From: Chloroflexota bacterium
GTDB taxonomy: Bacteria > Chloroflexota > Limnocylindria > P2-11E
Length of the DNA: 34,519 nt
Assembly (NCBI GenBank): GCA_005889075.1
Contig: VBDQ01000029.1
Span: forward strand, 1 to 34,519
Direction of reading: 5' to 3'
This document shows positions 1 to 8,879 of the stretch, piece by piece (position 1 is the stretch's first letter; each line of letters starts with the position of its first letter). The notes beneath the pieces are model-generated. The model made no database searches and was not told the origin of the DNA. It was given only the letters and a program-made list of their open reading frames with translations. Made by a program: the position numbers and the translations under genes.

Positions 1-872
<872 letters not shown>

Positions 873-877
873 GACAG

Positions 878-1186
<309 letters not shown>

Positions 1187-1198
1187 GGCCTGAGGAAG

Positions 1199-1873
1199 AT
1201 GACTGACGAGACGAAAGTCGAAGACCAGGACGGCGCGAAGACAGCGCCCGCCATCGCCAAACCGGTGCTGATCGGCCGGAAGGTCGGCATGCTCCAGCAC
1301 TTCAAGGAGGACGGCTCGGTCGTCGCGGCGACCGTGATCGCCGCCGAGTCGAACGTCATCACGCAGGTGCGCACGCGGGAGCGTGACGGGTATACGGCCA
1401 TCCAGCTCGGGTTCGGCCGCGCAAAGAAAAAGGAGCAGCTGTCTGGCGGTGAGCGCGGTCACCTCAAGGATCTGCCGCCGCTGCACGTGCTCCGCGAGGT
1501 CCGGGTCGACGACGTCGCCGGCTTCGCGACGGGGCAGGAGATCGGCGTCGACCGGTTCAACGCCGGCGACAAGGTGCACGTGAGCGGGGTCTCGAAGGGA
1601 AAAGGCTTCCAGGGTCCGGTGCACCTGCACCACTTCACTCGGGGCCCGAAGTCGCACGGGTCCGACCACCTGCGCCGGCAGGGCTCGGTCGGCTCGGGAA
1701 CGACTCCCGGCCGTGTGCTTCGCGGTCTCCGGATGGCGGCGCACCAGGGCGCCGATCGCGTGACCGTCCGCAACCTCGAGATCCTGCGGTCCGATCCCGC
1801 GCGCGCGCTGCTCGTCGTGGCCGGGGCCGTGCCTGGTGCTCGCAACGGGATCGTGATGGTGAGAAAGGCCTGA
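1199..1873 (+). CDS. rplC: 50S ribosomal protein L3, with short N-terminal extension
   Basis: L3 is an early-assembly 50S protein that contacts the peptidyl transferase region. The core starts at about residue 23 with VLIGRKVGMLQHF and includes the conserved loop segment SHGSDHLRRQGSVGSG and TPGRVLRGLRM. Most family members begin directly at the LIGRKVGM segment. Here about 22 acidic/polar residues (MTDETKVEDQDGAK...) precede it. The ATG at 1199 is preceded by a GAGGAAG ribosome-binding sequence, whereas the alternative GTG near 1265 has none, so I keep the longer form. The stop overlaps the rplD start by one base (TGATG). Confidence 0.96.
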   Translation: MTDETKVEDQDGAKTAPAIAKPVLIGRKVGMLQHFKEDGSVVAATVIAAESNVITQVRTRERDGYTAIQLGFGRAKKKEQLSGGERGHLKDLPPLHVLREVRVDDVAGFATGQEIGVDRFNAGDKVHVSGVSKGKGFQGPVHLHHFTRGPKSHGSDHLRRQGSVGSGTTPGRVLRGLRMAAHQGADRVTVRNLEILRSDPARALLVVAGAVPGARNGIVMVRKA

Positions 1874-2829
1874 TGGCGGACAAAGAGAAGGACACCAAGA
1901 AGAAGGCAATCGCGAGCGCGCGCGAGAGGCGCACCGCCACGACATCGGCGGCGAGAGCGCCGACGAAGGGGAAGGCGACCGCGCCAGCGACCGCGAAGGC
2001 CAAGGTCGCGCCGAAGCGCGCGCCCAGGCCGAAGACTCCGGCCCGGCGCGCCGTCGCACGCCCGGCGACGCGAGTCGTGCGTCCGCGCGCGGCGGAGGCG
2101 CCACGCCCTCGGGAAGAGGAAAAGCGTGCAGAGCCGCGCCCGAAGATCGCGCCGCAGCCGCTGCCGACGGCGCCATCCGGGCACGCTCCGCTTATCGGAC
2201 CCGACGGCAAGGCGAGCGGATCGGTGGAGCTCCCCGCAGCGCTCGCGACGGCCGCGCCCCGGCGGGGCGTGCTGTTCCAGGCGTTGATCGCGTCGCTCGC
2301 CAACGCGCGCCAGGCGACGAGCGCGACGAAGAACCGCTCTCGTGTGGCGGGCGGCGGCGCGAAACCGTGGCGCCAGAAGGGCACCGGGCGCGCGCGCCAG
2401 GGATCGACCCGATCGCCCCAGTGGCGCCACGGCGGGGTGGTGTTTGGCCCGAACGGCCGCCGGTACGAGCAGCGCATGCCGGCGAAGATGCGCCGCGCCG
2501 CGTTCGCCGAGGCGATCGCGGGTCACGCCGCGAACGGCCGGATCCTCGTGATCGACGATCTCCGCTTCGACGGTGTCGAGGGGGACCGTCCACGCACGCG
2601 CGACATCGCCGGCTGGCTCGCGCGGGTGGGGGACACCGGACGAGCGGTGCTCGTGACGGCCGAGCGCGAGGAGCGCGTGGGTATCGCGGCCGCGAACCTC
2701 AAACGGGTCGACCTGCGCACGGCGGGGACCTTGCGGCTTGCCGACGTGCTGCGCGCCGAGACGATGCTCGTCCACCGCCCGGCCCTCGAGGTGCTCGCGG
2801 CGCGCGCGACGGTGGGAGCTCAGTCGTGA
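1873..2829 (+). CDS. rplD: 50S ribosomal protein L4 with a ~100-residue basic N-terminal extension
   Basis: L4 binds 23S rRNA early in assembly and reaches into the exit tunnel; in E. coli it also autoregulates the S10 operon. The product is 318 residues against a usual ~205. The L4 core starts at about residue 107 and shows the tunnel-loop segment KPWRQKGTGRARQGS followed by SPQWRHGGVVFGP. The first ~105 residues are a low-complexity Lys/Ala/Arg/Pro tract that resembles a histone-H1-like tail and is presumably disordered. The start codon is coupled to the rplC stop (TGATG), and the tract is open throughout, so the extension looks genuinely translated. Its function is unknown. The stop overlaps rplW by four bases (GTGA). 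Confidence 0.95.
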   Translation: MADKEKDTKKKAIASARERRTATTSAARAPTKGKATAPATAKAKVAPKRAPRPKTPARRAVARPATRVVRPRAAEAPRPREEEKRAEPRPKIAPQPLPTAPSGHAPLIGPDGKASGSVELPAALATAAPRRGVLFQALIASLANARQATSATKNRSRVAGGGAKPWRQKGTGRARQGSTRSPQWRHGGVVFGPNGRRYEQRMPAKMRRAAFAEAIAGHAANGRILVIDDLRFDGVEGDRPRTRDIAGWLARVGDTGRAVLVTAEREERVGIAAANLKRVDLRTAGTLRLADVLRAETMLVHRPALEVLAARATVGAQS

Positions 2830-3122
2830 CGATCAAAGGGAGCGCGGTGCTTCTGCGGCCGGTCATCACGGAGCGCTCGATGAGCGAAACGAACGGCGGC
2901 CGCTACACCTTCGCCGTCGCGAAGGACGCCACCAAGCGTGACATCGCCGACGCGATCTCGCAGTCGTTCAAGGTCGACGTCATCGCGGTGAACGTCATCC
3001 ACGTCCCGGGCAAGACGCGGCGTCTTGGGCGCCGCACCGGCACGAAGCCCGACTGGAAGAAGGCGATCGTCACCCTCGCCGAAGGCCAGCGGATCGAGAA
3101 GTACTTCGTGGAGGGCGTATAA
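2826..3122 (+). CDS. rplW: 50S ribosomal protein L23
   Basis: L23 sits at the polypeptide exit tunnel, where it helps dock trigger factor and SRP. The 98-residue product, of normal length, starts [19 protein letters not shown] and contains [16 protein letters not shown] and the basic loop [19 protein letters not shown], as expected. The ORF track extends the frame upstream to 2367, but that part lies inside rplD. The GTG at 2826, overlapping the rplD stop as GTGA, is the natural start. It is followed by a 61-nt gap with two hairpins, an unusually long gap for this operon. Confidence 0.96.
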   Translation: MTIKGSAVLLRPVITERSMSETNGGRYTFAVAKDATKRDIADAISQSFKVDVIAVNVIHVPGKTRRLGRRTGTKPDWKKAIVTLAEGQRIEKYFVEGV

Positions 3123-3153
3123 GAATGGCCACTCGTTTCACTCGTGGCCATTC
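3123..3153 (+). promoter_or_regulatory. Intercistronic 10-bp hairpin directly after the rplW stop
   Basis: GAATGGCCAC (3123-3132) is perfectly complementary to GTGGCCATTC (3144-3153), with an 11-base loop. The hairpin starts on the base after the rplW TAA. No T-run follows, so it is not a standard intrinsic terminator. It could be an RNA-processing, attenuation or protein-binding site. The base pairing is seen directly; the role is inferred. Confidence 0.6.
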
Positions 3154-3159
3154 ATACGT

Positions 3160-3179
3160 GCACCTCCTTGCGGAGCTGC
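3160..3179 (+). promoter_or_regulatory. Hairpin that encloses the rplB ribosome-binding site
   Basis: GCACCTCC (3160-3167) pairs with GGAGCTGC (3172-3179) around a TTGC loop, with one C-C mismatch. The right arm contains GGAG, which lies eight bases before the rplB ATG and is the only evident Shine-Dalgarno sequence. The left arm contains CACCTCCTT, the same string as the usual 3' end of 16S rRNA. The hairpin would hide the rplB start until it is opened by ribosomes, a protein or an RNA change. The regulatory role is inferred. Confidence 0.55.
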
Positions 3180-3183
3180 TGTA

Positions 3184-4023
3184 ATGCCGCTGAAGCAGTA
3201 CAAAGCGACATCGCCGGTTCGGCGCTTCCGGCAGTCGGCCTCGTTCGAGGAGCTGACCCGCGGCAAGCGGCGCGAGCGCGGGCTCAGCGAGCGGAAGGTG
3301 CGCCACGCCGGACGCAATGCGCAGGGCCGCGTGACCACGCGGCACCGCGGCGGAGGCGAGAAGCGCTCGTACCGGCTCGTCGACTTCAAGCGGAACAAAG
3401 ACGGGATCCCGGCACGCGTGGTGGCGATCGAGTACGACCCCAATCGCTCGGCGCGCCTGGCCCTCGTGGTGTATCGCGACGGCGAGAAGCGCTACATCAT
3501 CGCGCCGAACGACCTGCGTGTTGGCGACACCGTGCTCTCCGGAGCCGATGCGGAGGCGCGCGTCGGCAACAATCTGCCGCTCGAGCACATCCCGACCGGC
3601 ACGCAGATCCACGGCATCGAATTGCAGCCGGGACGCGGCGCCCAGCTCGTTCGCGCAGCGGGGACATCGGCGCAGCTCGTCGCGAAAGAGGGCCAGTACG
3701 CACAGATCCGCCTGCCGTCGGGCGGGATCCGCGTCGTCCACGTGCGCTGCCGCGCGACCGTCGGACAGATCGGCAACGTCGAGCACGAGAACCGCAAGGT
3801 CGGCGGCGCGGGCCACAAACGTCACATGGGCTGGCGTCCAGCGGTCCGTGGCGTGGTCATGTCGCCGCGCGACCACCCGCACGGCGGCGGTGAGGCGAAA
3901 TCGCCGGTGGGCGGCATGGCGCAGACGCCCTGGGGCAAGCCGGCCATGGGACTCAAGACACGCAAGAACCCGCGGACGGATCGCTTCGTGACGGAGCGGC
4001 CGAGGAAGAGGAAGTCCAAATGA
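3184..4023 (+). CDS. rplB: 50S ribosomal protein L2
   Basis: L2 is a core 50S protein needed for subunit association and peptidyl transferase activity. The product has 279 residues, the normal length. It begins [15 protein letters not shown] and contains [18 protein letters not shown], the OB/SH3-like RNA-binding domains and the C-terminal signature DHPHGGGE with its conserved His. I chose ATG 3184; the track start at 3025 lies inside rplW, and typical L2 proteins begin at this motif. A GGAG element lies eight bases upstream, inside a hairpin (see 3160-3179). The stop overlaps the rpsS start as ATGA. Confidence 0.97.
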   Translation: MPLKQYKATSPVRRFRQSASFEELTRGKRRERGLSERKVRHAGRNAQGRVTTRHRGGGEKRSYRLVDFKRNKDGIPARVVAIEYDPNRSARLALVVYRDGEKRYIIAPNDLRVGDTVLSGADAEARVGNNLPLEHIPTGTQIHGIELQPGRGAQLVRAAGTSAQLVAKEGQYAQIRLPSGGIRVVHVRCRATVGQIGNVEHENRKVGGAGHKRHMGWRPAVRGVVMSPRDHPHGGGEAKSPVGGMAQTPWGKPAMGLKTRKNPRTDRFVTERPRKRKSK

Positions 4024-4385
4024 GCCGCTCGGTCAAGAAGGGCCCGTTCGTCCAGCAGTCCCTCAAGGAAAAGATCGACATCCTGAACTCGCGCAACGAG
4101 AAGAAGGTCGTCAAGACCTGGTCGCGCCCGTCGGTGATCCTCCCCACGATGGTCGGCCACACCATCGGCGTCCACGATGGCCGCCGTCACGTGCCGGTGT
4201 TCATCACCGAGAACATGGTCGGTCACCGGCTCGGCGAGTTCGCGCCGACGCGGACGTTCCGCGGCCACGGGCGCGCGATCGCCGCCGCCGAGGCCGCCGC
4301 CGCGGCTGTCACACCCGCGGCCGCAGCGCCCGCGGCGGGCGCGGGCGCGCCCGAGCGCTCGACGAACGTGCGGGCGGGTGCTTGA
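4020..4385 (+). CDS. rpsS: 30S ribosomal protein S19 with Ala-rich C-terminal tail
   Basis: S19 is a 30S head protein that forms a pair with S13 near the subunit bridge. The core [19 protein letters not shown] to [14 protein letters not shown] matches the usual ~92-residue protein. About 30 extra residues follow, mostly Ala with Pro and Gly ([20 protein letters not shown]), ending STNVRAGA. The tail is probably disordered and is one of several low-complexity additions in this cluster. The start overlaps the rplB stop (ATGA), and the stop is one base before the chosen rplV GTG. Confidence 0.96.
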   Translation: MSRSVKKGPFVQQSLKEKIDILNSRNEKKVVKTWSRPSVILPTMVGHTIGVHDGRRHVPVFITENMVGHRLGEFAPTRTFRGHGRAIAAAEAAAAAVTPAAAAPAAGAGAPERSTNVRAGA

Positions 4386-4386
4386 G

Positions 4387-4725
4387 GTGGAAGTGAAGGC
4401 GAGCGCCCGCTTCCAACGGCTCTCGCCGCGGAAAGCGCGGCTCGTGACAGACCTGATCACCGGCAAGAGCGCCGAGGAGGCGATCGCCATCCTCGAGCAT
4501 CTCCCGAAGGCGACCGCGCTGCCGCTCGGTCGGGTGGTCCGCTCGGCGATCGCGAACGCCGAAAATAACTTCAACCTCACGCTCGAGAACCTTTACGTGA
4601 AGCGCGCGATCGCCAACGAGGGGCCGCGTATGAAGCGCGCGTGGTTCCGGGGCCGCGGTCGCCGCGATCTCAAGCTCCATCGCCTCGCGCATCTCGAAGT
4701 CGTCTTGGACAGCAAGGAGAGCTAG
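4387..4725 (+). CDS. rplV: 50S ribosomal protein L22
   Basis: L22 lines the exit tunnel with L4 and binds several 23S rRNA domains. The 112-residue product from GTG 4387 reads [20 protein letters not shown], matching the family start (MEVKA.AR...SPRKARLV), and ends near [18 protein letters not shown]. The ORF track carries the frame back to 4177, inside rpsS, in a different frame from S19. GTG 4378 and GTG 4393 are also possible starts; I preferred 4387 by family alignment. The stop overlaps the rpsC GTG as TAGTG. Confidence 0.93.
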   Translation: MEVKASARFQRLSPRKARLVTDLITGKSAEEAIAILEHLPKATALPLGRVVRSAIANAENNFNLTLENLYVKRAIANEGPRMKRAWFRGRGRRDLKLHRLAHLEVVLDSKES

Positions 4726-5237
4726 TGGGACAGAAGACGCACCCTGTCGGTTTCCGCCTCGGGGCGAAGCCCGGCGTGGTCATCGGCAAGGGCGGGGCGA
4801 AGGTCGAGGAGCTGCGCCAGGTACTCGGGAAGATGACCGCCAAGAACGTGAAGGTGAACATCTTCGAGATCCGCTACCCAGAGCTCGATGCCAATCTCAT
4901 CGCCGAGAACGTCGCTCAGCAGCTCGAGCGGCGGGTCAGCTTTCGGAAGGTCCTGAAGCAGACGGTGCAGCGATCGATGAAGGCCGGCGCGCGCGGCGTC
5001 CGGGTCGCGGTCGCCGGCCGTCTCGGTGGCGCCGAGATGAGCCGGCGTGAATGGGAGCGCGAGGGCCGCGTTCCCCTGCACACCCTGCGCGCGGACATCG
5101 AGTTCGGGCGCGCGATCGCGAAGACAACCTTCGGAACGATCGGCGTGAAGGCGTGGGTCTACAAGGGCGACGTGGAGCCTACGCCGCGTCAGGTCACCCA
5201 GCCCTCGACGCCCGCGCAGCGGGCGGCAGCAATCTGA
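4725..5237 (+). CDS. rpsC: 30S ribosomal protein S3 lacking most of its N-terminal domain
   Basis: S3 lies at the mRNA entry site and contributes to mRNA unwinding. This product is 170 residues; the family is usually 210-230. It opens with the canonical [13 protein letters not shown] and then jumps straight to [17 protein letters not shown], which in E. coli begins near residue 71. About 57 residues are missing: the N-terminal helices and the first strands of the type II KH domain. The GxxG loop (GKGG), the second domain ([23 protein letters not shown]) and the basic helicase-region residues (FRKVLK) remain. The frame is intact at the join, near bases 4761-4772, and the missing part is not in another frame. 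This could be a real deletion or an assembly error. Junctions are TAGTG upstream and TGATG downstream. Confidence 0.93.
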   Translation: MGQKTHPVGFRLGAKPGVVIGKGGAKVEELRQVLGKMTAKNVKVNIFEIRYPELDANLIAENVAQQLERRVSFRKVLKQTVQRSMKAGARGVRVAVAGRLGGAEMSRREWEREGRVPLHTLRADIEFGRAIAKTTFGTIGVKAWVYKGDVEPTPRQVTQPSTPAQRAAAI

Positions 5238-5680
5238 TGCTGCAACCGAAGCGGCTCAAGCACCGCAAGTTCCAGCGCGGGCGCATGAAGGGCGCGGCGC
5301 AGTCGGGGAACAAAATCACCAAGGGGGACTACGCCCTGCAGGCGCAGGAGCCCTGCTGGATGACCGCGCGCCAGATCGAGGCCGCGCGCCGCGCAGTGAC
5401 GCACCACTTCAAGCGAGGCGGCAAGGTCTGGATCAACGTCTTCCCCGACAAGCCGGTCACCAAGAAGCCGGCCGAAGTTCGAATGGGCTCGGGCAAGGGC
5501 GCACCGGACCATTGGGTCGCGGTCGTCAGGCCGGGCCGCGTGATCCTCGAAGTGGGCGGCGTCGACCGCGCGCTCGCGAAGGAAGCGCTGCGGCTGGCGG
5601 CCCACAAGCTCCCGATCAGGACGCGATTCATGGCGAGAGAGGAGGCGGTGGCGGATGAAGGACATGCGGCGGCTGTCTGA
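5237..5680 (+). CDS. rplP: 50S ribosomal protein L16
   Basis: L16 is a late-assembly 50S protein near the A-site tRNA elbow. The 147-residue product from ATG 5237 starts [19 protein letters not shown], as expected, and contains [20 protein letters not shown] and the segment [10 protein letters not shown]. The frame extends back to 5051 in the track, but that part overlaps rpsC; the start at TGATG fits the family. The gene overlaps rpmC by 26 bases. The final ~10 residues ([10 protein letters not shown]) are a short variable tail. Confidence 0.96.
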   Translation: MLQPKRLKHRKFQRGRMKGAAQSGNKITKGDYALQAQEPCWMTARQIEAARRAVTHHFKRGGKVWINVFPDKPVTKKPAEVRMGSGKGAPDHWVAVVRPGRVILEVGGVDRALAKEALRLAAHKLPIRTRFMAREEAVADEGHAAAV

Positions 5681-5768
5681 CCAGGAGCTCGCGGATCAGC
5701 TGCGCTCGGCGGAGGAAGAGCTGATGGACGCGAAGTTCAAGCTCGCCACGCGCCAGCTCAAGAACTAA
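5655..5768 (+). CDS. rpmC: 50S ribosomal protein L29, truncated to 37 residues
   Basis: This gene is too short for the ORF track. From ATG 5655 it reads [16 protein letters not shown] and then [12 protein letters not shown] before TAA 5766. This matches the first helix and the LATGQL-like turn of L29. L29 is usually 60-70 residues, a two-helix hairpin at the tunnel exit next to L23. Here the second helix (the family's R.I...IARI.T segment) is absent in all frames downstream. The gene lies in its normal place between rplP and rpsQ and overlaps rplP by 26 bases. It may be a natural short form, a truncation, or a sign of a local sequence error that also affected the rpsQ start. Confidence 0.8.
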   Translation: MKDMRRLSDQELADQLRSAEEELMDAKFKLATRQLKN

Positions 5769-5862
5769 GACCGAGAAGAAGACGCCGGCGAGGGCCGGTC
5801 GCGCCACGAAGGCGCCGCCGAAGGTCGCCGCGCGCGCGATCAAGGCCCCGGCCAAGGCCGCA

Positions 5863-6345
5863 GTGGCGGCTCGACCGATCGGACGGCGCACGGTGGCAAG
5901 GAAGCGCACCGCCGTTCCTGCCGCGGGCGCGCCCGAGGCCTTCACCTGGCGACGGCTGCGACGCAAGACCAAGGTCGGCGTGGTGGTCTCGGCGAAGATG
6001 GCGAAGACCGTCATCGTCGAGGTCGGCCGGCTTCGCGAGCACCCTCTGTACAAGAAGGTGATCCGCACCCGCAAGCGCTTCGCCGCGCACGACGCGAACG
6101 CCGAGGCGAAAGCCGGAGACCTCATCCGCATCCAGGAGAGCCGCCCGTTCAGCGCGACGAAGCGTTGGCGGGTGGTCGAAGTGATCTCGCGGGCGGGCGA
6201 GGCAGGCGCAGCTGCGCCGCGCGTGGCCGACGTCGAGAAGATGCTCGAGGCCGCGGAAGGCTCGGGCGAGCTCCTCGTGCGCGAGCGTGAGGAGCCGTTG
6301 GGGGGCGCTGCCCCCCAAGCCCCCGAGGAGCCCGAAGAGAAGTGA
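5863..6345 (+). CDS. rpsQ: 30S ribosomal protein S17 with N- and C-terminal extensions
   Basis: S17 is a primary 16S-rRNA-binding protein of OB fold. The core starts at about residue 37 ([18 protein letters not shown]) and includes [18 protein letters not shown] and [18 protein letters not shown]. The usual length is ~85; this form is 160. The start is uncertain. GTG 5863 is the first standard start codon, but the frame is open back to 5725 and encodes a Lys/Ala/Pro tract ([15 protein letters not shown]...) like the L4 tail. The sequence TAAGACCGAG at the rpmC stop would give TAATG ACC GAG if one T were added. The C-terminus includes a GC palindrome shared with truA. The stop overlaps rplN (GTGA). 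Confidence 0.9.
   Translation: MAARPIGRRTVARKRTAVPAAGAPEAFTWRRLRRKTKVGVVVSAKMAKTVIVEVGRLREHPLYKKVIRTRKRFAAHDANAEAKAGDLIRIQESRPFSATKRWRVVEVISRAGEAGAAAPRVADVEKMLEAAEGSGELLVREREEPLGGAAPQAPEEPEEK
6298..6324 (+). repeat. GC palindrome, copy 1 (3' end of rpsQ)
   Basis: TTGGGGGGC and GCCCCCCAA form a perfect 9-bp stem with a GCT loop, followed by GCCCCC. The core TGGGGGGCGCTGCCCCCCAA is identical to copy 2 in truA at 17380, and after one variable base both continue with CCCCC. In both genes it is read in the same frame, as LGGAAPQ(A/T)P, close to the C-terminus. Confidence 0.85.
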
Positions 6346-6710
6346 TCCGGCCATACACCCGTGTGCGCTGCGCGGACAACTCGGGAGCGCGGGAGCTCTC
6401 GGTGATCCGCGTGCTCCATTCGTCGTCCGGTACGACGGCCGAGATCGGCGACGTCTTCGTCGCCGCGGTGAAGAACGCGATCCCGAACTCGGGCGTGAAA
6501 AAGGGCGAGGTCGTGCGCGCGGTCGTGGTGCGCCAGACCAAGGAGTACCGGCGCAACGACGGCTCGTTCATCCGCTTCGACGACAACGCGGCCGTGCTCC
6601 TGAATCCGCAGGGACAGCCGCGCGGGACGCGCATCTTCGGGCCGGTCGCGCGCGAGCTCCGTGAGCGCAACTTCATGAAGATCGTTTCGCTCGCGCCGGA
6701 GGTGCTTTGA
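6342..6710 (+). CDS. rplN: 50S ribosomal protein L14
   Basis: L14 lies at the subunit interface, where it contacts 16S rRNA in an intersubunit bridge and binds the silencing factor RsfS. The product has 122 residues, exactly the usual length. It reads [24 protein letters not shown], with [16 protein letters not shown] and the end segment [24 protein letters not shown]. The GTG start overlaps the rpsQ stop (GTGA), and the stop shares a base with rplX (TGATG). There are no oddities. Confidence 0.98.
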   Translation: MIRPYTRVRCADNSGARELSVIRVLHSSSGTTAEIGDVFVAAVKNAIPNSGVKKGEVVRAVVVRQTKEYRRNDGSFIRFDDNAAVLLNPQGQPRGTRIFGPVARELRERNFMKIVSLAPEVL

Positions 6711-7051
6711 TGCCTGCTGGCCTTCGGCTGCGCAAGGGCGACGAGGTCGTGGTGATCACAGGAAAGGACCGCGGCAAGCGCGGTCGCGTGCAGGAAGTGC
6801 GGCCGGGTGACCTGACCGTGATCGTGGCCGGGGTGAACATCGCGAAGCGCCACACCAAACCGAACCCCTCAAAGAATCAGAAGGGCGGCATCATCGAGCA
6901 GCCCATGCCGCTCGGTCTCGGCAAGGTCATGGTCGTCTGCCCGCACTGCGGGAAGCCCACCCGTGTCGCGCATCGCGTGGACGAGGACGGCACCAAAGAG
7001 CGCGTGTGCAAGCAATGCGGCGAGGCGATCGTCGTGCAGGAGCCCAGCTGA
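6710..7051 (+). CDS. rplX: 50S ribosomal protein L24 with zinc-ribbon-like C-terminus
   Basis: L24 is an assembly-initiating 50S protein with a KOW domain. The product reads [25 protein letters not shown], with the KOW motif in residues ~7-35 and [12 protein letters not shown] after it. The C-terminal half has [13 protein letters not shown] and VCKQCGE, two CxxC pairs that can hold one zinc. I chose ATG 6710 rather than TTG 6707 of the track, because ATG forms the TGATG junction with rplN and matches family starts. The stop overlaps rplE the same way. Confidence 0.97.
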   Translation: MPAGLRLRKGDEVVVITGKDRGKRGRVQEVRPGDLTVIVAGVNIAKRHTKPNPSKNQKGGIIEQPMPLGLGKVMVVCPHCGKPTRVAHRVDEDGTKERVCKQCGEAIVVQEPS

Positions 7052-7599
7052 TGCCGGCAGCCTTGAAGGAGCGCTACGACAAGAGCGTTCGGGAGGAGCT
7101 GCGCAAGCAGTTCAGCTATCCAAACGTGATGCAGATCCCGAAGGTCGAGAAGATCATCCTGAACATCGGCATGGGCGAGGCGATCGGGAACGCCAAGGCC
7201 ATGGACGCCGCGGCGGGCGACGTCGCGACGATCACTGGTCAACGCCCGATCGTCACCAAGTCGCGCCGGGCCATCTCGAACTTCCGTCTGCGCGTTGGTA
7301 TGCCGATCGGCCTCAAGGTCACGCTCCGCGGCGAGCGCATGTGGCATTTCCTCGAGAAGCTCGTGACGGTCGCGCTCCCGCGGATCCGCGACTTCCAGGG
7401 CGTTCCCGAGAAGAGCTTCGACGGCCGCGGCAACTTCTCGCTCGGCCTGAAGGAGCAGCTTGTGTTCCCAGAGATCGAGTACGACAAGATCGATCGTCTT
7501 CGGGGCATGGAGATCACGATCGTCACGACCGCCCGAACGGACGAAGAGGGTCGCGCGCTGTTGCGCGGGCTCGGGATGCCGTTCCGAGCCGCATCGTGA
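7051..7599 (+). CDS. rplE: 50S ribosomal protein L5
   Basis: L5 binds 5S rRNA in the central protuberance and contacts P-site tRNA. The 182-residue product from ATG 7051 starts [19 protein letters not shown] and contains the signature [33 protein letters not shown] and [17 protein letters not shown]. The track start at 7006 lies in rplX; the TGATG junction supports 7051. It ends 10 bases before rpsN. Length and motifs are typical. Confidence 0.97.
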   Translation: MPAALKERYDKSVREELRKQFSYPNVMQIPKVEKIILNIGMGEAIGNAKAMDAAAGDVATITGQRPIVTKSRRAISNFRLRVGMPIGLKVTLRGERMWHFLEKLVTVALPRIRDFQGVPEKSFDGRGNFSLGLKEQLVFPEIEYDKIDRLRGMEITIVTTARTDEEGRALLRGLGMPFRAAS

Positions 7600-7609
7600 G
7601 AGGTTGAAG

Positions 7610-7795
7610 GTGGCAAAGAAGAGCCTCATCCTGAAGTCACAGCGCCCGCCGAAGTTCAAGGTGCAGACCCACCATCGTTGTCAGGTCTGCGGCCGACCGC
7701 GCGGCTTCATGCGGAAGTTCGGCCTCTGCCGGATCTGCTTCCGCGAGCGCGCGCTCATCGGCGAGCTTCCGGGCGTGACGAAGTCCAGCTGGTGA
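7610..7795 (+). CDS. rpsN: 30S ribosomal protein S14, zinc-binding type Z
   Basis: S14 is a late-assembly protein of the 30S head and contacts S3 and S10. From GTG 7610 the product is 61 residues, the short zinc form, with [20 protein letters not shown] providing four Cys ligands and the normal end LPGVTKSSW. The track begins at 7460, inside rplE, in another frame. S14 itself appears normal although its usual neighbour S3 lacks the N-terminal domain. It is followed 16 bases later by rpsH, which has an AAGGGGA ribosome-binding sequence. Confidence 0.97.
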   Translation: MAKKSLILKSQRPPKFKVQTHHRCQVCGRPRGFMRKFGLCRICFRERALIGELPGVTKSSW

Positions 7796-7811
7796 TCGAG
7801 AAGGGGAGCGA

Positions 7812-8312
7812 GTGGTGACCGAAGACATGCAGGTGGCAACCATGGAGCCAGCCACGGAGGGCGCACCCAAACCGGAGCGCGCCGCGCGCAAGCCCGCGCC
7901 GCCGAAGAAAGCGCGGCCGAAGACCGTCGGCATGCCGAACGACCCGGTCGCGGACCTGCTTACTCGGGTGCGCAACGCGGCAGGCGCACGACACGAGACA
8001 GTGAGCGTGCCCGCCAGCCGGATGAAGGCCGAGGTCGCTCGAATCCTCCGTGACGAGGGATTCATCGCTGGTTACGAGACCGGCGAACGCGATCTCGTGC
8101 TCAAGATGAAGTACGCGGGCAAGCTCCCCGCGGTGTCGGGTCTTCGGCGGATCAGCAAGCCCGGTCTACGGGTCTACGCGCGCAAGAGCGAGATGCCGCG
8201 GGTCCTCGGGGGGCTTGGCGTGGTCATCGTCTCAACCTCGTCGGGCCTCATGACCGGACGCGAGGCGGAGCGCAAGGGCCTCGGCGGAGAGGTCCTCGCG
8301 TATGTCTGGTAA
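7812..8312 (+). CDS. rpsH: 30S ribosomal protein S8 with ~40-residue N-terminal extension
   Basis: S8 is a central 16S-binding protein and, in E. coli, the repressor of the spc operon. The core starts at about residue 41 with [20 protein letters not shown] and ends with [18 protein letters not shown]. The extension ([20 protein letters not shown]...) is Lys/Pro/Ala-rich. An AAGGGGAGCGAG sequence stands just before GTG 7812, while the Met at 7932, where usual S8 proteins begin, has no ribosome-binding site. That favours translation of the extension. The adjacent GTG at 7815 is an equal alternative start. Confidence 0.95.
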   Translation: MVTEDMQVATMEPATEGAPKPERAARKPAPPKKARPKTVGMPNDPVADLLTRVRNAAGARHETVSVPASRMKAEVARILRDEGFIAGYETGERDLVLKMKYAGKLPAVSGLRRISKPGLRVYARKSEMPRVLGGLGVVIVSTSSGLMTGREAERKGLGGEVLAYVW

Positions 8313-8318
8313 CGAGCA

Positions 8319-8879
8319 ATGAGCCGGATTGGACGACTCCCGGTGGCGATCCCGAGCGGCGTCGATGTCAAGGTCGAGGGCCGCACCCTGACGGTCAAGG
8401 GGCCCAAGGGGCAGCTCGCGCGGACGTTCCATGACGACATCACCTTGGCTCGCGAAGACGGAAGAATCGCCGTCACGCGCGCGGACGACAGCAAGGAGAG
8501 CCGCGCGCTGCATGGCCTCACGCGGACGCTCGTCGCGAACATGGTGACGGGCGTCACGACGGGCTTCGCGAAGGATCTCGAGATCAGCGGCACCGGCTAT
8601 CGCGCGGTGCTCCAAGGAAAGAAGCTGCAGCTTTCGCTCGGATTCTCGCATCCGGTCGAGATCGATCCGCCGGCTGGCGTCACATTCACCGTGGAGACGC
8701 CGCAGAAGCTCAAGGTGTCGGGGATCGACAAGGAGGTCGTGGGCGAGATGGCCGCCAAGATCCGCAGACTGCGCGTCCCCGACCCGTACAAGGCGAAGGG
8801 CATCAAGTACGCGGGCGAGTACATCCGGCGCAAGGCCGGCAAGGCCGGCAAGGTCGGCGCTGCAGCGGGGAAGGCGTAA
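8319..8879 (+). CDS. rplF: 50S ribosomal protein L6
   Basis: L6 lies at the base of the L7/L12 stalk near the factor-binding site. The product has 186 residues, slightly above the usual ~178. It starts [19 protein letters not shown] and contains the duplicated fold, with [11 protein letters not shown] in the first half and the signature [19 protein letters not shown] in the second. The last ~12 residues ([14 protein letters not shown]) are a short basic tail. The stop overlaps the rplR start (TAATG). Confidence 0.98.
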   Translation: MSRIGRLPVAIPSGVDVKVEGRTLTVKGPKGQLARTFHDDITLAREDGRIAVTRADDSKESRALHGLTRTLVANMVTGVTTGFAKDLEISGTGYRAVLQGKKLQLSLGFSHPVEIDPPAGVTFTVETPQKLKVSGIDKEVVGEMAAKIRRLRVPDPYKAKGIKYAGEYIRRKAGKAGKVGAAAGKA

